Shown: positions 34,803-46,274 of the stretch, in pieces
How the letters are laid out: the number at the start of each line of letters is the position of its first letter
Numbering within the stretch: the first letter of the stretch is position 1
Source: Morchella semilibera
Taxonomy: Eukaryota; Ascomycota; Pezizomycetes; Pezizales; Morchellaceae
Assembly (NCBI GenBank): GCA_009192285.1
Contig: CM018603.1
Location: 3,898,588-3,962,587 of the forward strand
Reading direction: 5' to 3'
DNA length: 64,000 nt
The notes under the pieces: model-generated
Told to the model about the DNA's origin: nothing
What the model saw: the letters and a program-made list of their open reading frames with translations, nothing else
The model's database searches: none
Translations under genes and position numbers: made by a program

Positions 34803-37607
34803 CTAAGGGTCCCATCTCATCCTCCTACTTTTCCAAGCTTCAACCATTCCCACTGGTAGGCTTCCAGGCCTCACCACCTCAAGGCCGCCCCATTTTGCAA
34901 TCATCCCTTCACCAAAGCAGGCCACAACCCATTGCCAATAAACGGTCATATCGTTCCAATTAACATGTGTATCCTCATCACCGGCGCCGCCGTGTGGTAC
35001 GCCCGGAACATTCCAGTAAGGGGGTGGGGGTACTCCCCCTCGACCTCTAGATCCACCTCGTCCACCTCGTCCACCCCGGCCGCCCCGGGCGCCCAAGACC
35101 CCTTGTAGGTTTTGCGAGTCTTCACTCGCCCGCTTGGGCACCAGCCCTCCAGTCTCGTTTGATACTCTTTTGAGCGCTGCTTCGATCTCGGTGGTTATCT
35201 CAACGCGGCAGTCAGATGGCTCCCCTAATAGACCTCCGTAGATAGTTGCCCAATCACTAGATTTAAGTTCACGATGCCTCGTATACTCCTCGAAAGACAT
35301 GAACTCCTCCTTCGCCTGGTCCGAAAGGATGTCGGACTGCCTTGAGGCTTTCCCATCATCCCACCGTTCTTTGGAAATCGCATAGCACGCCTCATCCTTC
35401 TCTATCACCTTCGAGAATGCATCTTTGGGTTCATCCTCAATATGCTCCCATAAGATGTAGAGGGGGATGAACGGATTTTTGACTTCTAGTCCTCCCATAG
35501 AGAGGGGCCAATAGTACCAACCATCCGGAATGTCACGGACTGAGAACCTCTCTTCAATCATAGTGGCAAGATGAGCAGTCACGGACCCGTTGTGCAATGG
35601 AAAGAGTTGACGGTGGATCTCCTTCAGAGCCTTGACGACCATGTTGATGTGTTTTTTACCGTAACAGTTCGCAGGTGTCCCGAAATTGGTAGTGAAATAA
35701 GATGATACGTATTTGTTGTATACCTGAACCCAAGCAAAGACCGATCCATTACAAGCTTGGAGCTGATATCGAAGCTCGGAAATATGGGAATCGACCTGTG
35801 CTTGGTCGATGACGAAATCGCCGGAAGGTTCAAACTTCAAGAATCCATGCTTAATCGGCCCCCTAGGAAGGTCTGGGTGTAGGGGCTGCCCAACGGAGGC
35901 AGAGCCTGTCTTTTCGCTGTTAAACCCCAAGCCCATAAGTCCCGCAAACTTCTGCATTTCTCTCCAGGCGGCGGCACAACGTTCGGAGTCACTTCCCCAG
36001 AGCCAAAGATCGTCAAATTGACGATATAGAAACAACCCATTGGCCCGCTGATTAACAGCGTAGTCCATGCAGAACAGAATCATCTCACCAAGACAGTCAC
36101 TCAAACTATGAGCCATAGGAACCCCACGTCTTCGCATCTTTGGAGGCTCTCCAGCGGTAAGCTTTAACGGAGATGCGAGAAACTTTTCAAAGAATCCGAG
36201 CCAGATCCCGGATATACCAAAAAATTTAAGAACAGTGAGGAGTGATGAATGCGAAAGGCTCGAACCAAACGAGAACAAGTCTGAGCCAACAACGGTAAAA
36301 CTACCATGCAGAGCCTTATTCAAGATGCATTCAGTGGCCATGATACGAAGTATTGTTTGCTTCACGGCCATAGGAGTAGGTTTGGGGGCGGTATTGGAGT
36401 CCACGACGTCCGAGTCGTATGTCGGATTGCCGCTGGTTTCCATCGAGTCCGGAAGCTGTCCCATAAAGAATTGCTCTTCTTGCATTTTCCCCCTTACACT
36501 TGCGATAGTAGAGAAACTGCCACCCCATCCATCTGTCTCATTGAGGAATAACGCACGCCTCTCGGTGTCGACCCTTGGCATGGGCGTAGTTGAGGGTTTC
36601 CAAACACGTGGGTTAGCGATTATCTGACGGAAAGCTCCTTTGAATTCGATGGACCATTTTGTTCCCAGGTAGTGTAAGAAAATAGCCTGCAAAAGCTCCT
36701 CTTCCATAAAGTTCCGATACTTGCCATTCAGATATCTCCTCATCTCTATTGAGACACCACCTGCAGGCCAAGACCAAGAGGAAAGAGATGACAAGTGCAT
36801 GTTCAGAACGTCCGCAACCTCCTTAAGGACTACCTTGTTGAGCATAAACTCTTTGAGGGTGGAGCGCTTTTCGTTCGAGAGCAAGTCCTTTGATAGCAAG
36901 GACTTGATAGTCCACTCCAAATCTTCCACTGTAAATTTTGAGCTGAGAAACGACCCGCCAAACGCTGCAATTCTTTTCCTTACCACTTCGAGTTGGCTCT
37001 TGGATTCTTTAGATACTGAGAAGAGCTCCTCGAGATATGCTTCGATAGCTACGGGATCGGTTTCATTCGGGGTTACGACGTAGGCCTCAAATTTTGCACG
37101 CTCCTCATGCAGTTCTCTCCTCCCTGCCCCCCCGGACTTCTTTCCCGAGGAGCTAGTTTCTTTGACCGTTCCACCTACTTTCTTCGACTTACCCTCCTCG
37201 TTGGATTGACTTCCAACCCACTCAGTCAGAAGCCTTCCGAAGAGCCCGGCATACTCGAACTTGACCGCCTCCGTTTCAAGGCTGTTGGACAACTTCCTCT
37301 CCCATTCACTTAGGCTAGAGCCCCCAATACTAGGATCATTCTCCGCCTGTTGAAGGAAATACTCTATATTTGTGAGGTAGGGTGATTTGGAGGGGCCAGT
37401 GCTCCCCGACTCGGTTGAAGTGTTGTCGGAGCCATGCCAAGATTTCAAGGCATTGAGGAGCAAGCGGACTTTCTCACAAGGATCGGCAGTAGCAGCGACT
37501 GATGACAACACATTTTCTTTGTGAGAAGTGAAGTCGGCATGCTGCTTCGAGAGGACCTCGAGCTTGGTGGTAGTAATTGCGTGGAGGGTTTCGGCGAAGG
37601 TAGCCAT
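34803..37607 (-). CDS. rvt: RVT: domesticated cellular reverse transcriptase-like protein
   Basis: Belongs, by its reverse-transcriptase core, to the rvt class of cellular RT genes described by Gladyshev and Arkhipova (2011), which are not mobile elements. Intact single frame of 934 residues, intronless among intron-rich neighbours. The N-terminal 250 residues are helical and charged with no endonuclease domain. The RT core includes Asp443 in the VVGSDLFSFGSS segment (motif A), GVPMAHSLSD with conserved Pro and Ser (motif B), and LYRQFDDLWLWG with Asp532 and Asp533 (motif C). The stretch GLGFNSEKTGSAS (motif D region) follows. A long insert precedes motif A, typical of rvt. An RGG-rich stretch at about 837-857 could bind RNA. 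No RNase H, integrase or flanking long terminal repeats are visible. Neurospora RVT polymerises nucleotides in vitro; its cell role remains unclear. The family call rests on motif layout and recall of the family. Confidence 0.85.
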   Translation of the reverse strand: MATFAETLHAITTTKLEVLSKQHADFTSHKENVLSSVAATADPCEKVRLLLNALKSWHGSDNTSTESGSTGPSKSPYLTNIEYFLQQAENDPSIGGSSLSEWERKLSNSLETEAVKFEYAGLFGRLLTEWVGSQSNEEGKSKKVGGTVKETSSSGKKSGGAGRRELHEERAKFEAYVVTPNETDPVAIEAYLEELFSVSKESKSQLEVVRKRIAAFGGSFLSSKFTVEDLEWTIKSLLSKDLLSNEKRSTLKEFMLNKVVLKEVADVLNMHLSSLSSWSWPAGGVSIEMRRYLNGKYRNFMEEELLQAIFLHYLGTKWSIEFKGAFRQIIANPRVWKPSTTPMPRVDTERRALFLNETDGWGGSFSTIASVRGKMQEEQFFMGQLPDSMETSGNPTYDSDVVDSNTAPKPTPMAVKQTILRIMATECILNKALHGSFTVVGSDLFSFGSSLSHSSLLTVLKFFGISGIWLGFFEKFLASPLKLTAGEPPKMRRRGVPMAHSLSDCLGEMILFCMDYAVNQRANGLFLYRQFDDLWLWGSDSERCAAAWREMQKFAGLMGLGFNSEKTGSASVGQPLHPDLPRGPIKHGFLKFEPSGDFVIDQAQVDSHISELRYQLQACNGSVFAWVQVYNKYVSSYFTTNFGTPANCYGKKHINMVVKALKEIHRQLFPLHNGSVTAHLATMIEERFSVRDIPDGWYYWPLSMGGLEVKNPFIPLYILWEHIEDEPKDAFSKVIEKDEACYAISKERWDDGKASRQSDILSDQAKEEFMSFEEYTRHRELKSSDWATIYGGLLGEPSDCRVEITTEIEAALKRVSNETGGLVPKRASEDSQNLQGVLGARGGRGGRGGRGGSRGRGGVPPPPYWNVPGVPHGGAGDEDTHVNWNDMTVYWQWVVACFGEGMIAKWGGLEVVRPGSLPVGMVEAWKSRRMRWDP

Positions 37608-39908
37608 AGGGACTGGGTGGATGGGGACGGGAGAAGGAAGACAAGGAACAGGACCTCAGAGAGAGCTTTAAATGGCTGTCGAATTGACAATATGCGGGGT
37701 TATCTTTGCAGTATTGAAAAAATGAGTCACTCGATGAGTATGTATAATATTGTTAATCACTTCTGGAAGTATTTTGTGACAAACATTTTAAAACATGTTA
37801 ATTTCTGCAGCGGTAGGATAGTTCGTCGCGGGTGCATGTTATATCTACCTGCAAGTTAACCAACCAAACCACCCCAAAACGCCCTCTGTAGTACTATATA
37901 GCAGCTAGAACTTCATGTCTCATAGAACGCCCCAATATGTTGAGTCAGATTACAGTCGATCTTTCGTTACTACATACCTAAAACCATACTCAATGACTTA
38001 AATATGGTTCTGTGCCGCGGGTGAGCAGCTCTAAATCCTAGTATTGAAGCTCCATTCGAACCAAAGCTCTAGCTCTGAGGCCCTTGCCGTGTACTCGCAT
38101 TGTAGTGTTTCTGAACACAACCGCTATTACATGCCATATAAAAATGTAGTCTTGGCGGTTTTTGTGTGTATGCGATATTGGTCGGGTTCAAAAGCTCTAG
38201 CAGTTTCAAGCCGTGAGTCACTACTCATGATCATATCTCTGATTGCAATCATGACACCACAAACATTGTGACTCACGACTCGTAGTGTTGATAAATACAT
38301 TAAAGGAATCATAGAAATTTTAACCCACTAGTAGTAGTACTATTCTATCCAATTAGTAGATAATAATTTACTCTTGGCAAGTTCATACCTATAACCTATC
38401 ATAACGCCTTGGCAAATACATGTATCCTTACAATTCGAAAGCCTCTAATATAGAGCGTTCAGAAACGAACCAAGAAAACTACCCACCCCAGAAATGAGTC
38501 AATATACTAACAACTTGTTATAATATACAACCAAATAAAAAGAGAGATATTCTGCAATTCGGAGTAAGAGTTTATCTCTAACGCCACGAACCACTAAGAA
38601 GACCAAAAGACTCGCCTATTATCAGCACTTAATATAAAGAGATATATTCCAATTTTGGCTTAGCCCTAAGCCTCGAAGAAGAATACTGGGAATAAAAGGT
38701 TCGTCGTCATAAAGAGCTTATTCTGATGGAAATGGATCCAGGAAAACGACAAACGCTACCCATCTCCAAGAAAGGCCTAAATTGTTTAGTTCATTCTCAA
38801 GGTTACAGAGAGGGTCAACTGACTCTATGTTAACCGCCAACAGTCAAAAATATCCTGTCTGGTTGTTTTTTGGCGCTATTAAACTGTGTGCCGGGGGATA
38901 GAGGCGCGTCCACCACGCTATTCACACTGACATTGATCTTTAGATGGCACGATATAGCTCCCCCGCGCAACAGCCAGCACTCACAATCAAGAGGGTCTTC
39001 GTGCATCTATGGTCGGGGAACAGTTCCACACACAAAGCACCTTATTTTGAAAAGACCTCTTTCAATATGTTAGCTCATGGGGTCCATTTTATATATGAGT
39101 AGACATATACTTAAGTTCATGGCGTAAGCAGGGAAAGCCATGGGCAAGGTGGGGTGCAAATTTCCACCCCGTGCGGTCTCATGAGATACACCATTTAGAC
39201 CGTCTAACGCTTCCGGTATGATTACTGTTGACAGATGCAAGGAGCACTCCTGCCGGATAAATTGAGGATGAGTGCTAGTTATTAGTGGTGCAAGGCTATC
39301 CCTCTATTGATTGATGTGTTAGTCTCCTGCTGTTAAACTTCATTCCTGACCGGAGATTACCGACACAAAACAATGACTGGTGAGGAGCACAGAGCCAGTG
39401 AGTTAGACGAGAGAAATAACAGATGAGGAGGTGGGATGCTAGAAATCGGATAATCAGAGATTAGGAATTGCCAGTACCCCCGCAATAGAAGAACAGGTCC
39501 AGCGTCCACTTACCCAGTGTAAAAGCCACTCCAATGCGGACATGGTGATGCCAAAGCTTTGGAGCTGGGCATATTCAACCACCATCTAAACTACATGTAG
39601 TTTCCATAGATGGGCCTCCGAGACGTCCCTAGAGTGGTGGCCGTCAAGTCGAGGATCGTTATGTAACTACATGCGCGCACGTATCGATCAATCTCGGACT
39701 GTGTTTTGAACCGTGTCACGTGTTAACTTATCCAAACCTTATTTTTCGGACACGTTTACTAAGCCAAATTCATCCCAATTTACCAACTGCAGTCCTACCA
39801 AAGCCCACACGCCTTCACCTTCTCATCTCCCTTTCTCCAGTCCAGTGAGGTTTCTATACGAGTCTCCAGCTAGCCGCGGCTAGTGATAAAACTATTAGTG
39901 CCTCAACA

Positions 39909-40296
39909 ATGTCAAAGAGTACTATTCCCTCTTCTCAACTAGCTAGGCCTCTCCAAGAATATGCCGCTCTTTCTTAGGTGCAGCATCCTATTTATATTAT
40001 ACCAGAACATGCCATCTCTCTCGTATTTCCCGAATTCTTCCGCCGCAAGGAGACCTCCAGACTCAAGATCGGTACTGCTATCTTCAGACTCTTCCTAAAT
40101 TAATAACTCTGAGCCCCACGTTACCACGAGAAGGACAAGAAAATACATATTTAGAATGACAGGTCACGCGCTCTTACAGTGGCTCTTTTCGAGTGGTACA
40201 CAAACCGGAATGAGGAATGTTTCCAAGACTGCCCAGCGTCGGGGAAATGCGTTCACAAATATACTTATCAAGAGCGTGAAAGATTCCAAGACTAAG
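39909..40296 (+). pseudogene. Degenerate coding relic with in-frame stops, family unknown
   Basis: One reading frame starting at ATG 39909 gives protein-like sequence for about 128 codons but is broken by TAG (39975), TAA TAA and TGA close together (about 40101-40112), and TAG (about 40155). The pieces include EYAALS, VFPEFFRRKETSRLKIGTA, ALFEWYTNRNEEC and CPASGKCVHKYTYQERERF. They stay in the same frame across all stops, and every stop could come from CAG, CAA or CGA by a single C-to-T change. I do not recognise the family; a transposon ORF or a dead cellular gene are both possible. Confidence 0.35.
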
Positions 40297-42528
40297 GGGG
40301 CACGGCTAGGCCTAATAGACCTAATATGATTGGAGACTACCAAGTGCCTTGGCTCCTTGGTGAGTGTCACATTTTGTATAGTGCATTTCTCGATGACTGA
40401 TAACTACAAAAGTGGATATATGTAGGTTCTTATATACATTATATATGTGCTAGCTACAAAGCTGCTACTATTCCCCCCCACCTTCCTAAATGGTACAGTA
40501 GTACAATGACTGGGGTCCCCCTGATCTCTTTTCTAACAGAACTCACTAGCTTATGATTTCGTTACCGTACTGTTGTCACTTTGGGCCATTTATGGTGTCC
40601 TAACCGCCGAGAATTTCTACGGGCTAATAAATTGTCCAGATAAAATTTTATGATAATACCTACATATCTCTATTCTCCCTTCTCCTTGTTTATACGGGCT
40701 ACTAGATACCCGTATATGGGACTCGAGCTTTGCAGAGAGCTGCCAAGATACCAAAATTGACTGCTGCAAAAATGAGTCGATATCACACCTGTAGCGAGAA
40801 TACGATTGGGCTGCAGGTTGGATCTTGCGCATCCCGACCGATATATGGCCAAGCATTCTATACGAAGACATTGAGATCAAGTAACGAGAATCGAGTATGT
40901 ACCTACTGTCCAACATCTCGGAGTCCCCGGCCCAGTAACTAGACCAAGAGGGCAGGTGTTTCGCCTTAAGCCGTTTTACCATGTGAGGGTCTATCTATAT
41001 TCTACATAAAGCCCACCGCGTTGTTTTAGTTTTCACTATCACGAGAACTGATTAGTATCCGTGTACATATTCTCCACATCTCCAATGGCGGGATAGTAGC
41101 CGAATACCTAATCCAACCTGGTAGATACATCCATATTTTCTTGGGCCGGTAGTCCTATTAATAGCTTCGTGTGCAGTGGTGGCGCCGCACCTTATTCAGA
41201 CCTCTAGCTTCAAGCTTAGGTGAGTTTATCATTGGTTAGAATTCCCCGTACCCTACCTGAAGAATGTGCATGTGCCTCAATTACCCTAAACCCCCCTGTG
41301 GGTGCATTCCCTAGGCATCTACTCTACCCTATGTAGAGAACGCACTCATGTATGGCATATGTACCTACATGTTTGGTGGCGGTGGTAAACGCTACTTGGC
41401 AATGTAGTGCCTACATGCCAGCTGTAAAGTCTCCGAGTTTTCTTCCGTAATACGAGATCCTGGGTCGGTCCCGATCAAAAATTAGGTACACCATACTAGC
41501 ATTCTTGGTACAGATGTAGAGTACTGTACCTACCAGATGGTACTCTACCTACTCTACATATCACCGCCGGCCGGCTTGCCTCGGCATCCAGGGCAGATGA
41601 TCATGAACCCGTACTATAGCTACGAATGCCAAGAGCCCACTCGGGAAATAGACGGGAGGACCAGGTATCTGGATCATGGATTCTCCTGATCAGCTGTTGC
41701 TCAACTCTACCTAGGCTCAGGAATCAGGATCATATCGAACCACGATACCGTATTCGATTTTCCTTCAGCTAGGTTGTATCCCGGATATGCGGAGCACAGA
41801 GAGCTAGAGTATTACAATCACAGGCCATTAACTAATTGTAATAGCTGGTTAGTTAGTTTGCTAATAGGTATGTACCTACATGTACGTAGAGTACAACATG
41901 TAGGTACGTGTTACGGAGTCTCAAATCAACCTGTAATTCAGGGAGGTAGAGTATAACATATGCGGTAGACACATGGGGAGAGAGGGAAAGCCTTATTTCT
42001 GCTCGCTCAAACTCAAATACCTACTCTACTTAGAGTAAATCATGTACCTATATTCGGCCACCCCTATACATACGTTTGATACGTAGTCCCTGTCACTCCC
42101 TGATCTCTGGCCATACTCTAGTTGTTCGGACCGACCCGTGGGACGTGCCGATATACATAAGTAGGTAATTATAGAGGTATTTTCGTGGTTTATTGCTATG
42201 TGTTAGACATACTCTAGGTAGAGTACCTATAACTGATCTCTGCTGCGCTGGTACTCCCGATCACTGGTGGCCCGATTGGAGAGCTAAGCGGACGATAAAA
42301 GTGCAGATCATAATACGAAGTGTCTGTGTCGTACCAAAGCAAGCGAGCACCCTCTGTAACCCCAGCAACCAGGATCTCTCTCCCGGATGTGCTGGTTTAT
42401 GCTTATCCACGTCTCTGCAGCAGCAGTACTAACAGCAGAAGTGTACTATAGGCCGTCAGTTGCCCGCCCGGCCATAATATCAGATGAGGCAAATATAGCG
42501 GTTGATCAGCAGAGAAAAGATTTACCTA

Positions 42529-42913
42529 TGGTGCGGTGCAGCTTAAAGGTGACAAAAGTTGCATCGCTTATAACTTTTCAACAAGACAAAATATCAAAAA
42601 TCTAACACACAGAATTGTAGATACAGGTATGATGAAGACATTTGTGTGTTAGATTTTTGATATCTTGTCTGTTGAAAAAGTTATAAGAGATGCCATTTAC
42701 CTATTTTTGTATGTAAAAAGCGCCAAGACCTAGTGGAGTGGAACAGTATTATACCCATTTATACCCCCTACATCACACACTTGCAGCCAAGATGTAGTTT
42801 TCAGCCATAACATGGCTGGAATCCAAGGCTCTTATTGGTCAACAAGCAGCCGGAGTGGCTATGATTGTTCCAGCTGAGATACCGGCATGTCACCTTTAAG
42901 ACGCGCCGCACCA
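42529..42913. mobile_element. MITE-like element with 26-bp terminal inverted repeats
   Basis: Left end 42529-42554 and the reverse complement of 42888-42913 agree at 23 of 26 bases (TGGTGCGG..GC..CTTAAAGGTGACA). A TA dinucleotide flanks each end, as expected for a Tc1/mariner-type target duplication. Inside, about 42553-42607 and 42637-42690 form a second, near-perfect inverted pair of about 50 bases around a 30-base loop. The 385-bp element has no transposase frame. An A-rich run adjoins the right side at about 42951-42969. Confidence 0.7.
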
Positions 42914-43713
42914 TACATACTGGAACAGCAGACACGAAGGGGGCCTCGGGAAAAAAAAAAAAAAAAAAAGAAACCAATAAGTACATACCCCCTTCTGGAA
43001 AGGTGGTCCATGATGGTTTACCAATTGAATCGACATTTTTGTGCCGCGGTGACATTTCAGAAGCATCGCCGAATGCGGGAGGGGACAGAAATAGCTACGA
43101 GAACTGTGCTGCCCTGTCTAAATCCGGACTGATGCGAGACAAGAATTAGAGATGGGTGCTGTCTAACGGTCAGGTTCTCCTTTCTCACTCAGTCAGTCGG
43201 CGCAGGTACAAGTCATAATGAAGGTGGTGGTATGTATGTACCTACTCTATAATGTACCTACTACGCAGTTGTATTGAGCCCTTGCATTCCTGCCAATTTT
43301 AACCAGATCAAGTGTAGAATACTTTTTGTCGTGAGCCTATTGGCCAACATTGAAACAACAAGCTGCCAATATCCTACCATACATGTAAGTAGCTATGGGG
43401 GTCAATTCGCCTTCTTGCATTCCACACTTCAGCTGACAGCAATTAACCTCTACACTGTCTAATCAATCAGTGCAAGTGCAGCCTAGAAGGTGTCGGGGAC
43501 CTCAAGCGACAAAACCCTAGGTCCCCAATCCCCAGTTGGCTAAGTCTGCTGGTGTTTAATCTCTAGAGCTGTTTAGCATGGGGTGAGAAAAGCCTGGTGG
43601 TTAGACTTGAAACGGAATGGTCCCACAACAGCTATAACTCGCAGCCACCATTCACCTCGTGCATGCATGGATTCGTAGTATTTCCTCCGACAAAGAACAA
43701 CAGATCTTTCTCA

Positions 43714-43737
43714 TGTGTGTGTGTGTGTGTGTGTGTG
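43714..43737. repeat. GT dinucleotide microsatellite
   Basis: Twelve TG units upstream of the multicopper oxidase gene. Confidence 0.85.
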
Positions 43738-43923
43738 GACTACATGACGCACGGAGGGGAAGCGGGGGGGAAGAGTACCGACTGGCCAGATGTCCATCAC
43801 TCAGACAGGAAAGAGGGGGCTCATCTTTCCGTCCCGTAGAATGATATTCAGGAACAGTGACACTGCATATAATACAGATACAATCTATATGAGTGGGGGG
43901 ATGAGCTGTGGGGTGAGTGGAGA

Positions 43924-43933
43924 TATATAAAGG
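43924..43933 (+). promoter_or_regulatory. TATA box of multicopper oxidase gene
   Basis: TATATAAAGG about 145 bases upstream of ATG 44070, followed by a pyrimidine-rich stretch (CCCCTTCCTCTCTTC), a usual fungal core promoter layout. Confidence 0.55.
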
Positions 43934-44069
43934 TAGGAGTGATCCCATCCCCTTCCTCTCTTCTTGCTATCTCTATATCAGTAGCAGCAGCAGCGGTGGC
44001 GTTTCATTCTTTTACTAATTTGATATATAGCAAGAGGGATATAATACTGGTGGGAAGTTTCAGTTCAAT

Positions 44070-46274
44070 ATGGTCCGCTCGTTGAGAACAATTGCTGCCT
44101 CGGTGGCCGCTGCCCTGCTTCCGCTGCTTGCAAGTTCCCAGGTCATCCCCATTTCGCTCCGGGAGAGTCCTCCATACAACCATGACTTTGAATTCCCACT
44201 CCCCATCATTCCCGTCAAGCAGCCATTGACGTATGTCCTATACCTATCTACTCATCCATCAATTGAGGTCCAAACTAACACTACCGCTGTCCCACAGCTC
44301 ATACACAAACCCCCAGACAGGCGTGCAGGTTGACTTTTACGAAATCAAGATCAGAGAGGTCACAAAGAACCTCTTCCCGGACCTTGGCGATGCCACACTC
44401 ATTGGCTACGATGGGCAGATCCCCGGTCCTACCTTCCGGGTGCCGAAGGGGAGGGAGACGGTCATCCGGTTTGTGAATGAGTACTACCGGAAATCTTCTA
44501 TCCATCTACATGGCTCTTATAGCCGGGCTCGTGGGTTTTGCCTTTCCATCACCTGGGGAAAATTTCAAGATATATGTTATTGACTGGTGCTGCGGTATAG
44601 CGTTTGATGGGTGGGCAGAGGATACTATTAATCCGGGGCAGTATAAGGACTACTATTATCCTAATACGCAGTCTGCTAGGACGCTGTGGTATCATGTAGG
44701 TTCTATTTTTATGCGCCGTGAACACACCCCTCTCTCAGAATATACTGACCATCACTGCAGGACCACGCGATGGGAATCACCGCACTCAATGCCTACTCCG
44801 GCCAAGCCGGTTTCTACATCCTCGAAGACGCCGCCCTCGAAGAGTCCCTCGACATCCCCCGCGGCGCCTACGACATCCCACTCATGCTCAACTCCAAGCG
44901 CTACACCTCCACCGGCAACATCACCGACGAGACCGCCGAGACCATCAGCACCTACGGCGACACCCCGTCCGTCAACGGCCAGATCCTCCCGCACTTTGTC
45001 GTCGAGCCGCGAAAGTACCGCTTCCGCGTCCTCAATGCTGCGGCAAGCAGGACCTTCAATCTAACGCTGAACGTGGATGCAACGAGGCAGAATAAAAATT
45101 TCCATGTGGTGGGCAGTGATTCAGGGTTCATGTCGAGGCCGGTCGAGACGGAGTCGTTAGTCTCTGCTATGGCGGAGAGATGGGAGGTGTGTACAATATC
45201 CCTGCAACTGCTACATGGGAGATCACTCGTTGTCGATCTCGTACTGACGGTACGTACTGCCTAGCTAGATTGTAATCGACTTTGCAGGCCTTGAGGGACA
45301 GAACGTGACGATGAAGCATAGGAATTGCTTCATTGACACAGACTATGCTGGCTACGACAAGATCATGCAGTTTCGCGTTGGAAACACCGTCTCCTCCGAG
45401 GTTGGGAACGGACCGCTCCCGGCAAAGCTCGTTGACCTTGATCTCCCCGCATCCAAGACGCAGCTCGACCAGAACTTTGTCTTTGGGAGGACTGGAGGGC
45501 CTGGTCCGACGGGGAAGTGGACGATCAATGGTGTCACCTTCTCGGATGTTCGGAACCGTACGTCATTCTGGAGTTTTTGGTGGTGGTGGTGGTGTGCATT
45601 GCTAACATGAGCCATCAGGGATACTGAGGAACGTCCCAAGGGGAACAACGGAGATGTGGAGGCTACAGGGTGGCGGAGGATGGTCACATCCGGTCCATAT
45701 CCACCTTGTTGACTTTCAGATTCTGACTCGGCGGAAGGCGACGCAGAACAGCCAGTTTGGGAGGACGGAGGTTACGCCGTATGAGGCAGCGGCGTTGAAG
45801 GATGTGATTGTTCTTGGGAACAATGAGGCGGTGACTGTATTGGCGAAATATGCTGCAAGTTCCCTTCCTTTGAACGGTGAGAGTGAAAAGAGAAAGAAAA
45901 AAAATCTAATGGTGTATATATTGATAGCCTTGGGATGGTGTCTACATGTTTCATTGCCACAACCTAGTGCATGAAGATCACGACATGGTAATTTATCCAC
46001 CTACCCCCATCCCCTCTCACATTATGGATAGCTAACATGCCATCAGATGGCCGCATTCAACGTCACGGCCCTTCCAGACTTCAACTACCCCGAAACCACA
46101 CGCTTCATCGACCCCATGGAGGCGCGGTTCCGGGCAAAGCCATACAACGGCTTCTCCATCGCGGAGGCCAACAGCGCACTGGAGTTTTTCTCGAGCCTGA
46201 ACGCATACACGGACGCGGACAAGATTGATACTGCTCTCGACGAGTACTGGGCGGCGAAGACACGGGCGAGTTAG
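44070..46274 (+). CDS. Bilirubin-oxidase-type multicopper oxidase, secreted
   Basis: Oxidises phenolic or tetrapyrrole substrates while reducing oxygen to water. Exons: 44070-44230, 44298-44530, 44601-44695, 44761-45186, 45269-45557, 45619-45854, 45928-45987, 46047-46274; 575 residues. Signal peptide about 1-23. Copper ligands are all present: HLHG (His123, His125), WYHDHA (His163, His165), HPVHIH (His425, His428, His430) and HCHNLVHEDHDM. The last gives His489, Cys490, His491, His495 and axial Met500. SRAPFDGWAED, ARTLWYHDHAM and the HEDHDMMAAFN tail match bilirubin oxidases rather than ordinary laccases. Intron 45855-45927 has a GCAAGT donor and TAG acceptor. Fungal homologues occur in secreted oxidase and CotA-like groups, so bilirubin need not be the natural substrate. 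Confidence 0.93.

Larger units (their letters stand above)
37608..44069. other. Intergenic region with MITE and decayed coding relic
   Basis: No intact gene. It contains a probable pseudogene (39909-40296), a TIR element (42529-42913), a GT microsatellite (43714-43737), four TACATGTA copies, and CTACCTA/TAGGTAG-rich DNA at 41.3-42.3 kb. A TATA box of the multicopper oxidase lies at 43924. Confidence 0.55.

Noticed and set aside
40617-40982. 121-codon minus-strand frame
   Set aside because: Repetitive and low similarity to any family I know, in decayed intergenic DNA.
44477-45095. Long overlapping open frames in alternate frames within the multicopper oxidase gene
   Set aside because: They are shadows of exon 4, whose strong C-rich third positions keep other frames open. 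Only the MCO frame carries copper motifs.
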